A stretch of 64,000 nucleotides of DNA, from assembly GCF_040419245.1 (NCBI RefSeq), contig NZ_JAZHOH010000001.1:744001-808000 (forward strand), written 5' to 3'. Within the stretch, counting starts at the first letter, position 1; the number at the start of each line of letters is the position of its first letter. This document shows positions 24,137 to 33,289 of this stretch, one piece after another. Under the pieces are notes generated by a model. That model ran no database searches, had not been told where the DNA came from, and saw only the letters and a list, made by a program, of their open reading frames with translations. A program made the translations under genes and the position numbers. The stretch comes from Ewingella sp. CoE-038-23 (GTDB lineage Bacteria; Pseudomonadota; Gammaproteobacteria; Enterobacterales; Enterobacteriaceae).

Positions 24137-26161
24137 TACTGTGTGTCTTTGAAATGCACTAATTGATTGATTTAGTGTTATTTCTTTGCGCCGATACTCA
24201 TTTTTCATCTTAAAAGAATCCCAGCCATTAACCGGCGTTTTTGACGGCTTCCCAGTGGTTTGCTGCTCCTTTAATACATAAGCATTTCCACAGTTAATGA
24301 CAGAACTCCAAGGCATAGGAATATCTTTATCGGTGGAAACTCTTTCACTATTTGGCTCACGGCGAACCACCCGCCAGCGGCTGAAACGTGTCTGGTAGCA
24401 ATGATCTTCACCCAGATGCGGAGCATAGATGCCGACCACCTCTTTCTGCTCTTCGGCGTAGCGATTGAAACGCCCGCGGGGTTGGCGGGCAACGCGCACC
24501 GTTTGCTGGTGGCGCGGAACATTGGTGCCGCCCTGCGAGTGAATGTAGCCCGCGTAGTCGCCGCAGTCGGCGGCGTGGCGCACCTCTTCCACTCGGCGGT
24601 CAAAGCTGTTTTCCAGACTGACGCCGCGAATACGCCGACACTCGCGGTAAGTACCCACCGAGGGCAGGCCGATGGGGTGAAATTGCGGGATGCGCCAAGT
24701 GGACGCCCAGGCGGTGACGGCGGCGGCGCTCTCTTTCAGCGGCTTGCCGGAGTCGAAATCCACTTCGCCATCCAGCGCGTAGCCGTCGATATTTTTCGAG
24801 ATGTATTTAGCGATGTAAGCCGCCGCGCCGCCGCGATTCAGCGGCTTACAGTCGAAACGGTTTTTAGCTGCGCCCGGCTCGTCGCCCTCTTCCTGCAAGG
24901 CGTAGCGGCGCATAATGTCGATGGCGGTTTGTTGCTGGCTTGGCGCGGTAAACAGCATCAGGTGCCAGTGCGGCGTGCCGTCGTGGTGCGGCTCTACCAC
25001 CCGGACGCCGTAGATTTTGATGTTTTTATCTTTGAACGCCGTGCGGACTTTCGCCCACACGGCGACCAGATAGCGTTGAGCATCTTTCGGCGAAAAAGCC
25101 TGCTCATCCCAGCGGCCGTTGAAATTCACATGGCCGTTGAACATGCGGGTAGGGTGGTATTTCGACGGCGTGGTCAGGGTGATAAACAGGCCGCGATCGC
25201 CCTGATCGCTGGCGACCTGCTCGACTCCGGCAATTAGCGTCATCAGCTCCATCCGGCGAATGGCCGGGTTAGCAATGCTCGACATAACCGTCTCCAGCAT
25301 ATTGATGCGCTCGCCGGTCTGCTCGTTCTGCAAATCGTTTTGCTTGAGATAATTAATCATCGAAAGGCGTCGCGAGCGCACCTCGCGCTGGGCGTTTTTG
25401 CTGACATAGGCCGAGACGCGGCGGTTGACATAACCTCCGGCAATCATCAACGCCTCGCGCCAGCGCGCCTGTTGAGCAAGGAGCTGGCTTCGCCACCAGT
25501 CGGCATTCACCAGCCGCGACAAGCTGGCGATGGCGGCGTGAGCATCCAGCTTGCCCTCAGTGAAGCGCGACCAGTGCAAAGGCGTGACGTTTAAGGCACG
25601 CGCCATACCAGCCACTATCGAGTAGAGCTGGTTTTGCGTGGCATCGCTGAGCAAATCCTCCGGAGAGCTTGTCAGCGCAAGCTGGCGGTCGCACAGGTGT
25701 TCATAAGCTTCGTGGCAGTGCGCAGCTACTCGCCATGCCAGACTTTTCAGCTGTTTTTCATTTAAATCGGGCAGGCGGTTATAGGTCTCTTCTTCGGCCA
25801 GAAAGCGCAGCGAAACTTGCCGTTTGAGTTGATTCTTCCCCATGACTTTCTGCACCCTTGGCCATAGCCGCTGGGCAAATGTCTGCTTGAGAAAGGCATT
25901 TGCCTTCTGCCTGCCTTCATCATCTAACAGGTGCTGGTAGCGCTGTTGCAATGGAAAGCGCAGGCAGGCGGGCAGGGCGAGAAGCTGGCTCAGCGCCGCC
26001 TGGGCTTGGCTATCTACCTGATAGATTGGCGCGGAAACTTCGCGCGTTATCGCCTTACGCGGCGCATTCCACCACCACTGGCCGACAAAGGGCGCGGCGG
26101 CGGGTGGGGGAAAACGCGGCGGTGGCGTCGGGGCGAAACGCCCGCGATGAAGGTGATGCAT
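24128..26161 (-). CDS. A: Phage replication initiator gpA (HUH endonuclease)
   Basis: P2/186 gene A protein nicks the phage origin and starts rolling-circle replication. The HUH metal site is visible as PHWHL near residue 397, and paired catalytic tyrosines lie in YIAKYISK near 450. The start at ATG 26161 gives 677 residues. An in-frame TTG directly after the preceding stop (26176) would add five. P2 A is about 761. It is intact although the terminase and integrase genes are missing. Confidence 0.9.
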   Translation of the reverse strand: MHHLHRGRFAPTPPPRFPPPAAAPFVGQWWWNAPRKAITREVSAPIYQVDSQAQAALSQLLALPACLRFPLQQRYQHLLDDEGRQKANAFLKQTFAQRLWPRVQKVMGKNQLKRQVSLRFLAEEETYNRLPDLNEKQLKSLAWRVAAHCHEAYEHLCDRQLALTSSPEDLLSDATQNQLYSIVAGMARALNVTPLHWSRFTEGKLDAHAAIASLSRLVNADWWRSQLLAQQARWREALMIAGGYVNRRVSAYVSKNAQREVRSRRLSMINYLKQNDLQNEQTGERINMLETVMSSIANPAIRRMELMTLIAGVEQVASDQGDRGLFITLTTPSKYHPTRMFNGHVNFNGRWDEQAFSPKDAQRYLVAVWAKVRTAFKDKNIKIYGVRVVEPHHDGTPHWHLMLFTAPSQQQTAIDIMRRYALQEEGDEPGAAKNRFDCKPLNRGGAAAYIAKYISKNIDGYALDGEVDFDSGKPLKESAAAVTAWASTWRIPQFHPIGLPSVGTYRECRRIRGVSLENSFDRRVEEVRHAADCGDYAGYIHSQGGTNVPRHQQTVRVARQPRGRFNRYAEEQKEVVGIYAPHLGEDHCYQTRFSRWRVVRREPNSERVSTDKDIPMPWSSVINCGNAYVLKEQQTTGKPSKTPVNGWDSFKMKNEYRRKEITLNQSISAFQRHTVLT

Positions 26162-26176
26162 AGGGCAGATGTCCAA

Positions 26177-26398
26177 TTAAGGGTGTCGAAAATGCCGGGC
26201 ATTCTTCTCAGCAATTTCCTGGCAATGTATACAGCGCTGCACGCCGATAATTAATCGTCGTCGCGGCTCAGGTATCTCTTCGGCGCAATCCTCACAAAAG
26301 AAGGCAGAAGCTTGGCGTACCGCCGTTTTCGCCTGCGCAATCTGGGCATCGAGCACTTTGGCCTGCCACTCTTGCGCATCGTCTATCCAATCGGGCAT
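26177..26398 (-). CDS. DksA/TraR-type zinc finger protein (P2 orf82-like)
   Basis: A 73-residue protein starting MPDWIDDAQEWQ, with a C4 zinc finger CEDC...CIHC and the DksA/TraR motif IPEPRRRLIIGVQRC. Such proteins occur before gene A in P2-like phages, and TraR-type proteins bind RNA polymerase in its secondary channel. The start is set at the methionine with the family's N terminus; the frame is open to 26473. The stop directly abuts gene A. Confidence 0.88.
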   Translation of the reverse strand: MPDWIDDAQEWQAKVLDAQIAQAKTAVRQASAFFCEDCAEEIPEPRRRLIIGVQRCIHCQEIAEKNARHFRHP

Positions 26399-26507
26399 GG
26401 TGTTTTCCTTATAAATCGTCAGCCGCCAGACTCCGGTTTTAGCTAATGGGAGGCCCGACGGGTTACACGTCATTGTTGAGTTAAGGGTGGAGAGCGAGTT
26501 TCTAGGC

Positions 26508-26783
26508 TTACCTGAAGAGATTATTCAGCCTGCTGCCGAACTGCTTAATCGCCAGCACGGCGTCAATCACGGACTGTTTTTCACCGGGAGAGAGCTCTTC
26601 AAAGGTCATGTTGACGTGCCTGACCTTCAATCCCGCGAGGAAACACAGGGTTCTTTTCCACTCTTCCGGCGCGTTATCAAATAGCGTCTGCATCTGATTA
26701 CCCGTGGTGTGGAAATGCCGTTTTTTAATCATTTCAAGGTGATGTAATCCTTGTTCACGCTGGGTTTTGCTGCCCATAAACAT
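26508..26783 (-). CDS. Phage hypothetical protein, early operon
   Basis: A 91-residue soluble, mostly helical protein starting MFMGSKTQREQGLHHLEMIKK behind a strong gggagga site. Similar proteins occur in enterobacterial P2-like prophages, but I do not know a function. It is the first gene of the leftward early operon, divergent from the CI repressor, where 186 has apl/cII-type genes. No helix-turn-helix motif is evident by eye. Confidence 0.7.
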   Translation of the reverse strand: MFMGSKTQREQGLHHLEMIKKRHFHTTGNQMQTLFDNAPEEWKRTLCFLAGLKVRHVNMTFEELSPGEKQSVIDAVLAIKQFGSRLNNLFR

Positions 26784-26951
26784 GGTTTCCTCCCAGTTTT
26801 CACGGTTTGGAAGTTGAGAATGAATAGATAATGATCGCCTTGGCGCGAAATTTGTTATCATTACGCGTCCAATTTCAGGCTATAGATGAAATTTAAACTT
26901 GATTTTGCAAGTCGTCAAGATGGTTTTTTAAGTTTGAGAGGTTTTTGCGAG

Positions 26952-27542
26952 ATGCGGCTGGATGAACTCGAAGGTGGTAAAGCCGTGCTGGGACGGATGC
27001 TACAGGCATACGGTTTCAGCATGCAAAAAGAGCTGGGTGACTTGTATGGTCTCTCCTCAGGTACCATAAGTACTTGGGTAAGAAGAGATTACTTCCCCGG
27101 CGATGTGGTAGTGGCTTGCGCTATCGATACCGGCGTTTCTTTGCGTTGGCTGGCGACGGGCAAGGGCGATATGCATGACAATCAGCCGAATGCTCAACAG
27201 TCGGGCGACGCCATCACTAAACTTGCAAAATTGAGATTGCGCGGCGGCGCGTTGGAAGACGAGGGCCTGTGGGCGGTTGATAGCTCGCTGGTGGACGCTT
27301 CCGTGGAAAAGCCGACCTATCTGGTTAAAGGCAATCACTCTTGGATCATCGATTTAGGCAGCGCCAATATCGGCAATGGCCGCTGGCTGCTTGATATCGA
27401 TGGCGATGTTGACGTGTATGACGTGGCGCGTTTGCCCGGAAACCGTTTAAAAATCACCAGTCAGGCCACCACCTTCGACTGTAATGTCGACGATGTGAAA
27501 GCCTTAGGCCAAGTGTTCATCACCCTCGAACGTAACCTTTAA
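26952..27542 (+). CDS. cI: Phage repressor CI (186 type)
   Basis: A lysogeny repressor with an N-terminal helix-turn-helix (about 8-70; YGFSMQKELGDLYGLSSGTIS) and a C-terminal oligomerisation domain ending in WLLDIDGDVDVYDVARLPGNR. It resembles 186 CI. No RecA-cleavage Ala-Gly/Ser-Lys dyad stands out, consistent with 186-type repressors that need an antirepressor rather than self-cleavage. The start MRLDELEG gives 196 residues (186 CI 192). It faces away from the early operon. No integrase gene follows. Confidence 0.88.
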   Translation: MRLDELEGGKAVLGRMLQAYGFSMQKELGDLYGLSSGTISTWVRRDYFPGDVVVACAIDTGVSLRWLATGKGDMHDNQPNAQQSGDAITKLAKLRLRGGALEDEGLWAVDSSLVDASVEKPTYLVKGNHSWIIDLGSANIGNGRWLLDIDGDVDVYDVARLPGNRLKITSQATTFDCNVDDVKALGQVFITLERNL

Positions 27543-27806
27543 GACGGCTTCCAGCCAACCCGCCTCGCAGTGTTATCGCATTCAGGGTGGGGCATCTCAC
27601 TCCGTCAGTGTCGCCTTCATGGCGACGATGGCGGGTGGCATCTCGGCCTCATTCCCTCTATTTTCTCCCGCGTTATTTTATTTTCAGAGCCGTGCCTCAT
27701 GTCCTCCCATGCTTGTGCGAAATTTCTTCAATTTATGTGGCTTTCAGTCTGTTTGCTTATTGTGTGGAAATTAAAACGGACATCAATGACCGCGATAACT
27801 GATAAA
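27543..27806 (+). other. Right junction of the phage-like element
   Basis: About 260 bases between cI and the aroF control region. No integrase, no tRNA and no convincing gene are present. Two open frames here (up to 85 codons) lack ribosome-binding sites and family resemblance. I saw no direct repeat matching the left junction near 11010-11100. Confidence 0.5.
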
Positions 27807-27866
27807 TGGAAACTTATGTTTACGTAATGGTTGGTTGGTGGTTGTATTGGTAATTAAAAGTTTACA
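27807..27866 (+). promoter_or_regulatory. TyrR boxes of the aroF-tyrA operon
   Basis: TGGAAA-N6-TTTACG (27807-27824) and GGTAAT-N6-TTTACA (27849-27866) approximate the TyrR consensus TGTAAA-N6-TTTACA. They lie about 90-150 bases before aroF, as in E. coli, where TyrR with tyrosine represses the operon. The -10/-35 elements are not clear to me. Confidence 0.65.
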
Positions 27867-27953
27867 TCGGTGGTTTGAAAGTTTTTCGCGCTGTGTTATC
27901 GTCACTGCATGCTGATATTCAGCAATCTACTTATCTGACCGTGGACAGCCATC

Positions 27954-29030
27954 ATGCAAAAAGACGCACTTAACAACGTACATATCAGCGCAGAACAGAT
28001 CCTTATTACTCCAGAAGAGCTGAAACTTCGTTTCCCTCTGGGCATTAACGATGAAACCAACATCGCCGAAGCGCGTAAGACCATTGCCGATATCGTGCAT
28101 GGCCGTGATCCGCGCCTGCTGGTGGTCTGCGGGCCTTGCTCTATTCACGACGTGGATGCCGCGCTGGATTACGCGCGTCATCTGAAAACGTTGGCGGCTG
28201 AGCTGAGCGATCGTCTGTACATTGTTATGCGCGTCTATTTTGAAAAACCGCGTACCACCGTGGGCTGGAAAGGTTTGATCAACGATCCACACATGGACGG
28301 CACTTTTGATGTTGAAGCCGGTCTGCACATTGCCCGTGACCTGCTGCTGCAACTGGTCGGTATTGGCCTGCCGCTGGCAACCGAAGCATTGGATCCGAAC
28401 AGCCCGCAGTACCTCGGCGACCTGTTCAGCTGGTCGGCCATCGGCGCGCGTACCACGGAATCTCAGACGCACCGCGAAATGGCGTCCGGCCTTTCCATGC
28501 CAGTTGGCTTTAAAAATGGTACTGACGGCAGCTTAGGCACCGCCATCAACGCTATGCGTGCGGCTGAAATGGCGCACCGCTTTGTCGGTATCAACCAGGC
28601 TGGTCAGGTTTGCTTGTTGCAGACTCAGGGCAACCCGGATGGTCACGTGATTCTGCGCGGCGGCAAAACCCCGAACTACAGCAGCGAAGATGTAAAAGCC
28701 TGTGAAAAACAGATGCAGGACGCGGGACTCCGCCCTTCCTTGATGATAGATTGCAGCCACGGCAACTCGAATAAAGACTACCGTCGCCAGACGATTGTGG
28801 CGCAGTCGGTCATTGATCAAATCAAAGCGGGTAATCGCTCTATCACCGGTTTAATGCTGGAAAGTAATCTGCACGAAGGCAACCAGTCTTCCGAGCAGCC
28901 GCGTTCAGAGATGAAATACGGTGTGTCCGTGACTGACGCCTGCATTAACTGGGAAACCACTGAAACATTGCTGCGTACTATGCATCAGGAATTGGGCGAG
29001 TCGCTGGCGGCACGAATCGCAGGAGAATAA
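27954..29030 (+). CDS. aroF: 3-deoxy-7-phosphoheptulonate synthase, tyrosine-sensitive
   Basis: Condenses phosphoenolpyruvate and erythrose-4-phosphate, the first step of the shikimate pathway. It is a class I DAHP synthase with [21 protein letters not shown] and [12 protein letters not shown]. The length is 358 residues (E. coli AroF 356). It lies 7 bases before tyrA with TyrR boxes upstream, which identifies the tyrosine-regulated isoenzyme rather than AroG/AroH. Confidence 0.95.
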   Translation: MQKDALNNVHISAEQILITPEELKLRFPLGINDETNIAEARKTIADIVHGRDPRLLVVCGPCSIHDVDAALDYARHLKTLAAELSDRLYIVMRVYFEKPRTTVGWKGLINDPHMDGTFDVEAGLHIARDLLLQLVGIGLPLATEALDPNSPQYLGDLFSWSAIGARTTESQTHREMASGLSMPVGFKNGTDGSLGTAINAMRAAEMAHRFVGINQAGQVCLLQTQGNPDGHVILRGGKTPNYSSEDVKACEKQMQDAGLRPSLMIDCSHGNSNKDYRRQTIVAQSVIDQIKAGNRSITGLMLESNLHEGNQSSEQPRSEMKYGVSVTDACINWETTETLLRTMHQELGESLAARIAGE

Positions 29031-29037
29031 TGGTTTT

Positions 29038-30159
29038 ATGGTGGCTGAACTTAACGCATTGCGCGATCAGATTGATGAAGTCGACAAGGCTTTATTAGAT
29101 TTACTGTCTCGTCGTCTCCATCTGGTGGCTGAAGTTGGCGAAGTGAAAAGCCGCTACGGCTTGCCGATTTATGTTCCCGAGCGTGAAGCGGCGATGCTCG
29201 CTTCGCGCCGTCAGGAGGCGCAGAATCTGGGCGTTCCCCCTGATTTGATTGAAGACGTGCTGCGTCGCGTGATGCGTGAATCCTATTCTAGCGAGAATGA
29301 TAAAGGCTTTAAAACGCTGAATCCCGAGCTGCGCCCAATCGTGATTGTTGGCGGTAAAGGCCAGATGGGGCGCCTGTTCACTCGCATGCTCGAGCTGTCT
29401 GGCTACCAGGTGAAAGTGCTGGAGCAGGAAGATTGGCCGCGTGCCGAAAGCCTGTTGGCTGATGCCGGAATGGTGATTGTCAGCGTGCCAATTCATTCGA
29501 CAGAAGAGGTGATTGGTCGCTTACCAAAACTGCCTGCGGACTGCATTCTGGTTGATTTGGCGTCCGTCAAAAATCGCCCGCTGCAAGCCATGCTGGCGGC
29601 GCACGAAGGCCCGGTGTTAGGTCTGCACCCAATGTTCGGCCCTGATGTTGGAAGCCTCGCCAAGCAGGTCGTGGTGTACTGCGACGGCCGTGAGCCGCAG
29701 GCTTACCAGTGGCTGCTTGAGCAGTTGCAGGTGTGGGGCGCGCGGTTGCATAAAATCAGCGCCGTCGAGCATGACCAGAACATGGCATTTATTCAGGCGC
29801 TGCGCCATTTCGCCACTTTCGCCTACGGCATGCATTTGTCGGAAGAGAATGTGCAGATTGAACAGTTACTGTCGCTCTCTTCGCCAATTTACCGTCTCGA
29901 ACTGGCGATGGTTGGCCGACTGTTTGCGCAGGACCCGCAACTTTATGCGGACATTATTATGTCTTCAGAAAGCAATCTGGCGCTGATCAAACGCTACTAC
30001 CAGCGTTTTGGTGACGCCTTAGCTCTGCTGGAGAACGGCGATAAGCAGGCCTTCATCGACAAGTTTAAGCAGGTTGAGAACTGGTTTGGTGACTACGCGC
30101 CGCGATTCCTCAAAGAGAGTGGGGCGCTGCTGCGTCAGGCGAACGACATTCGCCGCTAA
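29038..30159 (+). CDS. tyrA: Bifunctional chorismate mutase/prephenate dehydrogenase
   Basis: Converts chorismate to prephenate and then, with NAD, to 4-hydroxyphenylpyruvate in tyrosine synthesis. An AroQ-type mutase domain (about 1-90; [29 protein letters not shown]) precedes the dehydrogenase with the Rossmann motif [10 protein letters not shown] near residue 102. It is 373 residues, as in E. coli. It ends before a terminator shared in orientation with nothing else; pheA is convergent. Confidence 0.97.
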   Translation: MVAELNALRDQIDEVDKALLDLLSRRLHLVAEVGEVKSRYGLPIYVPEREAAMLASRRQEAQNLGVPPDLIEDVLRRVMRESYSSENDKGFKTLNPELRPIVIVGGKGQMGRLFTRMLELSGYQVKVLEQEDWPRAESLLADAGMVIVSVPIHSTEEVIGRLPKLPADCILVDLASVKNRPLQAMLAAHEGPVLGLHPMFGPDVGSLAKQVVVYCDGREPQAYQWLLEQLQVWGARLHKISAVEHDQNMAFIQALRHFATFAYGMHLSEENVQIEQLLSLSSPIYRLELAMVGRLFAQDPQLYADIIMSSESNLALIKRYYQRFGDALALLENGDKQAFIDKFKQVENWFGDYAPRFLKESGALLRQANDIRR

Positions 30160-30189
30160 GCGCTGATTTCTGAGATAAGGAATTGAATT

Positions 30190-30226
30190 AAAAAGGCCAT
30201 CCGTGGAAACGAGATGGCCTTTTTGC
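30190..30226 (+). terminator. aroF-tyrA terminator
   Basis: The stem aaaaaggccatc / gatggccttttt with a loop of about 11 bases and a T run. The flanking A run could also let it serve pheA on the minus strand. Confidence 0.85.
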
Positions 30227-30275
30227 TTTCTGTTAATCGCTTTCTATTGATAGAGACTTTTCTCGCAACAGAAAG

Positions 30276-31433
30276 TTAATTTGGATTTACCGCCACCACG
30301 TTTTCGCTTGGATAGCAGCCCAGCACTTTCAATGAACGGGTGATCTTGCCCAGCCCGAGCAAGGCTGCCTGCATCTCCGCCGAGCGCAAGTTGGCCTGCA
30401 CGTCGATATAAAACATCTCTTCCCACGGGTTACCGTAGATTGGGCGCGACTCCAGCTTGGTCATGATAATACCGTGCTCACGCAGCACCAGCAGGGCTTC
30501 CACCAAGGCACCGGCCTGCTGGCCTGTCGCCATGATAAAGGTAGTTTTAGCCGGGACCTGCTCCGTCACCTCAATGGCTTTACGCGCCAGCACGATGAAG
30601 CGAGTGATGTTCTGCTGCTGGTTGGCCAGATTATGCTCCAACACCTGCAAGCCGTAGAGCGCGCCACCGGCTTCACTGCCTAGAGCCGCCACGTGCGGAG
30701 AGTTAGCTGCCGCCACTTTTTCCATCGCCGCCGCGGTGCTTTCGCAATACTCAATCTTCCAGTGCGGGAAACGATTGATGAACTGGCTGCACTGCTGGAA
30801 CGGCTGCGGGTGGCTGTAAACGGTCTGGATTTGCGACAGGTCGGTATCCGCCGCCACTAACACGCAGTGGTCAATATTGTTGGTCAGCTCGCCAACAATC
30901 GACAGGCTGGTGTGCTGCAAAATGTCATACACGTCGTTGATAGATCCGGAGCTGGTGTTCTCAATCGGCAGCACGGCGTAGTCGGCCTGGCCGGTTTCAA
31001 CCTGAGTGAAGATGTCCTGGAACTTAAGGCAGCCGCATTCGATGAATTGCTCGAAATGGCGGGCGGCGTATTGACGGGCCGCGAGGTGCGAATAAGAGCC
31101 TTTCGGGCCGAGGAATGCGACGCGGGCGGAGTCAGAGGTGGTCTGATTCAGGTGCTGTTGCAGCAGAGCTTGCTGGGTTAGCACCGAGTCTTCAATAATT
31201 AGCTGATAAACGCGAGTGATGTAATGGCCATCCAGCCCCTGCTTTTTACCTTCCAGAATCAACGCGTTAATCAACTCTTTCTCGCGCTCTTTATCACGGA
31301 TAGGGCGGTGAGAATGCATTTTGGACTGTGCGACTTCTACCGCGAGATGGCGTCTTTCTGCCAGTAAAGCTAGTAATTTTAGATCCAGCGCGCTGATGCG
31401 TTCACGTAGAGCCAGCAATGGATTCTCGGTCAT
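30276..31433 (-). CDS. pheA: Bifunctional chorismate mutase/prephenate dehydratase
   Basis: Makes phenylpyruvate from chorismate. Three parts are visible: mutase (about 1-90), dehydratase (about 105-285; [30 protein letters not shown]) and a C-terminal ACT domain (about 298-385) with the GALVEAL and ESRP motifs that bind phenylalanine for feedback inhibition. The length is 385 residues. It is convergent with tyrA and preceded by the pheL attenuator. Confidence 0.97.
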   Translation of the reverse strand: MTENPLLALRERISALDLKLLALLAERRHLAVEVAQSKMHSHRPIRDKEREKELINALILEGKKQGLDGHYITRVYQLIIEDSVLTQQALLQQHLNQTTSDSARVAFLGPKGSYSHLAARQYAARHFEQFIECGCLKFQDIFTQVETGQADYAVLPIENTSSGSINDVYDILQHTSLSIVGELTNNIDHCVLVAADTDLSQIQTVYSHPQPFQQCSQFINRFPHWKIEYCESTAAAMEKVAAANSPHVAALGSEAGGALYGLQVLEHNLANQQQNITRFIVLARKAIEVTEQVPAKTTFIMATGQQAGALVEALLVLREHGIIMTKLESRPIYGNPWEEMFYIDVQANLRSAEMQAALLGLGKITRSLKVLGCYPSENVVAVNPN

Positions 31434-31489
31434 TATTTCACCCTTTTTATGTGCTTTCTTTCTATCGAATTTGCCAAACTATGAGCATA

Positions 31490-31517
31490 AAAAAAGCCCC
31501 CTTTTCAGGAGGCTTCG
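31490..31517 (-). terminator. phe attenuator terminator
   Basis: On the minus strand agcctcc-tgaaa-agggggct-type pairing is followed by seven T. It lies between pheL and pheA. Upstream segments (ggaggcg...) can pair alternatively with the left arm, as required for attenuation by Phe-tRNA level. Confidence 0.85.
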
Positions 31518-31562
31518 TTGTTCGTCTTCGCATTCATTCTTTCACGACGAAACGCCTCCCAA

Positions 31563-31610
31563 TCAGGGGAAGGTAAAAAAGAATGCGAAGAAAAACAGTT
31601 TGGTGTTCAT
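31563..31610 (-). CDS. pheL: phe operon leader peptide
   Basis: A 15-residue peptide [15 protein letters not shown] with seven phenylalanines, preceded by an aagag site. Stalling at Phe codons when charged tRNA-Phe is scarce would favour the antiterminator and pheA expression. E. coli PheL ([15 protein letters not shown]) is nearly the same. Confidence 0.93.
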   Translation of the reverse strand: [15 protein letters not shown]

Positions 31611-31643
31611 GCGTAGCGTTTTCTCTTAATGAAGATGGCTCTA

Positions 31644-31672
31644 AAGTAACCGCTGGCTTTTCACTGTGTCAA
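31644..31672 (-). promoter_or_regulatory. pheL-pheA promoter
   Basis: On the minus strand TTGACA (31672-31667) and TTACTT (31649-31644) are separated by 17 bases, about 35 bases before the pheL start. Confidence 0.8.
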
Positions 31673-31728
31673 TACAATTTGTTTTGCAGAGTGATTTGTC
31701 TTGAAGAGGGGAAACTGGGTTGAGGCCA

Positions 31729-31756
31729 TAAAAAACGCGCTCCGGGGAGCGCGCTG
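31729..31756 (-). terminator. raiA terminator
   Basis: On the minus strand cgcgctcc-cc-ggagcgcg followed by TTTTTT, about 25 bases after the raiA stop. Confidence 0.85.
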
Positions 31757-31779
31757 ATTATGTTGCGGGAGCCTGAAGA

Positions 31780-32121
31780 TCACTCTGGTTCTTCTTGCGG
31801 CTCGAGGTTTATCTCTTTCACGCAGCTTTCTGCGCGGCGGGCCTCGCCCTTGTGTTGTGCCTTGTTCAGCTGACGTTCAAGTTTGGAAATCAAATCATTG
31901 ACTGCAGCATACATATCATCGTGGGTGGCACTGGCTACCAGCGGGCCATTGGCCGTGGTAATGGTCGCGTCGGCGACGAATCCCTGAGGTTCTTTTGAAA
32001 GAACAATGTGTGGGTTAATTAATTGAGTTTGCCATTTTTCCAGTTTTTTTAGACGGTCTTCGACGTGCTCCCGAATTGCTGGGGTGATGTCCATTTGTTT
32101 ACTGGTAATGTTCAGTGTCAT
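31780..32121 (-). CDS. raiA: Ribosome-associated inhibitor RaiA (YfiA, short HPF family)
   Basis: Binds the 30S A and P sites in stationary phase or cold, stabilises 70S monomers and blocks translation. It is 113 residues, with [24 protein letters not shown] at the start and the acidic C-terminal tail [11 protein letters not shown] typical of YfiA. It is monocistronic between pheL and bamD, as in E. coli. Confidence 0.96.
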   Translation of the reverse strand: MTLNITSKQMDITPAIREHVEDRLKKLEKWQTQLINPHIVLSKEPQGFVADATITTANGPLVASATHDDMYAAVNDLISKLERQLNKAQHKGEARRAESCVKEINLEPQEEPE

Positions 32122-32185
32122 ATAACTTACCTCTCTGTCTTTCCGTCTAGGATAGGTTCAGCATACCTGCCTTTGCGACAAAATA

Positions 32186-32201
32186 CGTGATAAAGATCAC
32201 A
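32186..32201 (-). promoter_or_regulatory. Probable CRP site of raiA
   Basis: CGTGA-N6-TCACA, one mismatch from the CRP consensus TGTGA-N6-TCACA, centred about 73 bases before the raiA start. It fits expression of raiA on carbon limitation. The rest of the 304-base raiA-bamD gap holds only the bamD terminator. Confidence 0.7.
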
Positions 32202-32370
32202 CTTTTTTGTCACTTTTTGTCAAGGCGGACAAAACTGTGAGCTGAGGTAATTAACTGCCGGATAGGGGTTGTGACTTTCGATGAGATGACGCATTATCGA
32301 TAGGATCGATTGAAAAGAAATTCCGCGAATTCCTGCCTTTCTGCTTTAAAAAACATCAAGTTAGCGCGCA

Positions 32371-32402
32371 TAAAAAACGGCAGCCGAAGCTACCGTTTTT
32401 TG
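32371..32402 (-). terminator. bamD terminator
   Basis: A hairpin aaaaacggcag / ctaccgttttt with one G-U pair, flanked by A and T runs on both sides, just after the bamD stop codon on the minus strand. Confidence 0.85.
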
Positions 32403-32425
32403 GGACTGTGATGCCAGTTACGAAA

Positions 32426-33160
32426 TTAAGATGCGCTGTTAGTCGCAATCACTTTCGCCACTTTGTCCGCTTGACCATTCAACTGCAACTGACGATAAGC
32501 ATTTTCCATTTCTGGAAGTGCGTCGCGCGTTGCTTTGGTATCCGGATAATCCTTCAGCATTTGCTCAACACGATTAACAACGGCGACGTACGCACCGCGT
32601 TTAGTGTAGTATTGCACGACTGACAGCTCATATTTGGCTAGACGATCTTTCAGGAACACCAGACGCTTATTAGCATCTGTTGCGTACTGACTGTTCGGGT
32701 AGCTATGAATCAGCTGGCTGAAATCACGGAATGCGGCACGAGCATGTTGTGGATCGCGGTCTGAGCGATCAACACCAAAGAAGCCTTGTAACGCACTGTC
32801 ATCAAGCGCCATATCCGTCAGACCACGCATATACATGACGTAATCAATATTTGGATGGGTCGGGTTCAGACGCATAAAGCGATCAATTGATGCCTGAGCC
32901 AATGGTAAATCAGCAGACTTGTAGTAAGCGTAAATCAGATCCAACTGCACTTGCTGCGAATAAGGACCAAATGGATAGCGGTTATCCAACGCTTCTAATT
33001 GAGCAATTGCGCCTTTAAAGTTACCGTCCTGCAGTTTTTCTTGGGCAGTAGCATAAAGTACGTTTGGTGGGTTATCGGGAACCGTTTCTTTGGAACCGGA
33101 GCAACCGACCAGCGCCAGGCTCAACGTGGCTGCTGCCACCAGATATTTCACACGCGTCAT
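32426..33160 (-). CDS. bamD: Outer-membrane assembly lipoprotein BamD
   Basis: An essential lipoprotein of the BAM complex that inserts beta-barrel proteins into the outer membrane. The signal peptide ends in the lipobox LVGC with the lipidated cysteine at residue 20. The mature part is built of TPR repeats (about 30-220). The length is 244 residues, as in E. coli YfiO. It is divergent from rluD. Confidence 0.96.
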   Translation of the reverse strand: MTRVKYLVAAATLSLALVGCSGSKETVPDNPPNVLYATAQEKLQDGNFKGAIAQLEALDNRYPFGPYSQQVQLDLIYAYYKSADLPLAQASIDRFMRLNPTHPNIDYVMYMRGLTDMALDDSALQGFFGVDRSDRDPQHARAAFRDFSQLIHSYPNSQYATDANKRLVFLKDRLAKYELSVVQYYTKRGAYVAVVNRVEQMLKDYPDTKATRDALPEMENAYRQLQLNGQADKVAKVIATNSAS

Positions 33161-33289
33161 GACGTTTTGATTATCCTCAGGTGTTATTCTGGGAGACTGT
33201 CCGTTAAGCTCCCGACAAAGACCAGCTACAATAGCACATTATTTTAAACGGCATCGCCGTGAAAACCCAAGGTTACCCAAGAGCAGCAT

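Noticed and set aside
24401..25237. 278-codon plus-strand frame opposite gene A
   Set aside because: Shadow frame of the GC-rich gene A reading; composition typical of an antisense frame.
27570..27827. 85-codon and 71-codon frames between cI and aroF
   Set aside because: No ribosome-binding site, no recognisable family, and the end overlaps a TyrR box; judged to be chance frames.
11000..27900. Attachment-site direct repeats flanking the phage-like element
   Set aside because: Compared by eye around 11010-11100 and 27543-27900 without finding a convincing repeat; a computed comparison might still find a short one.
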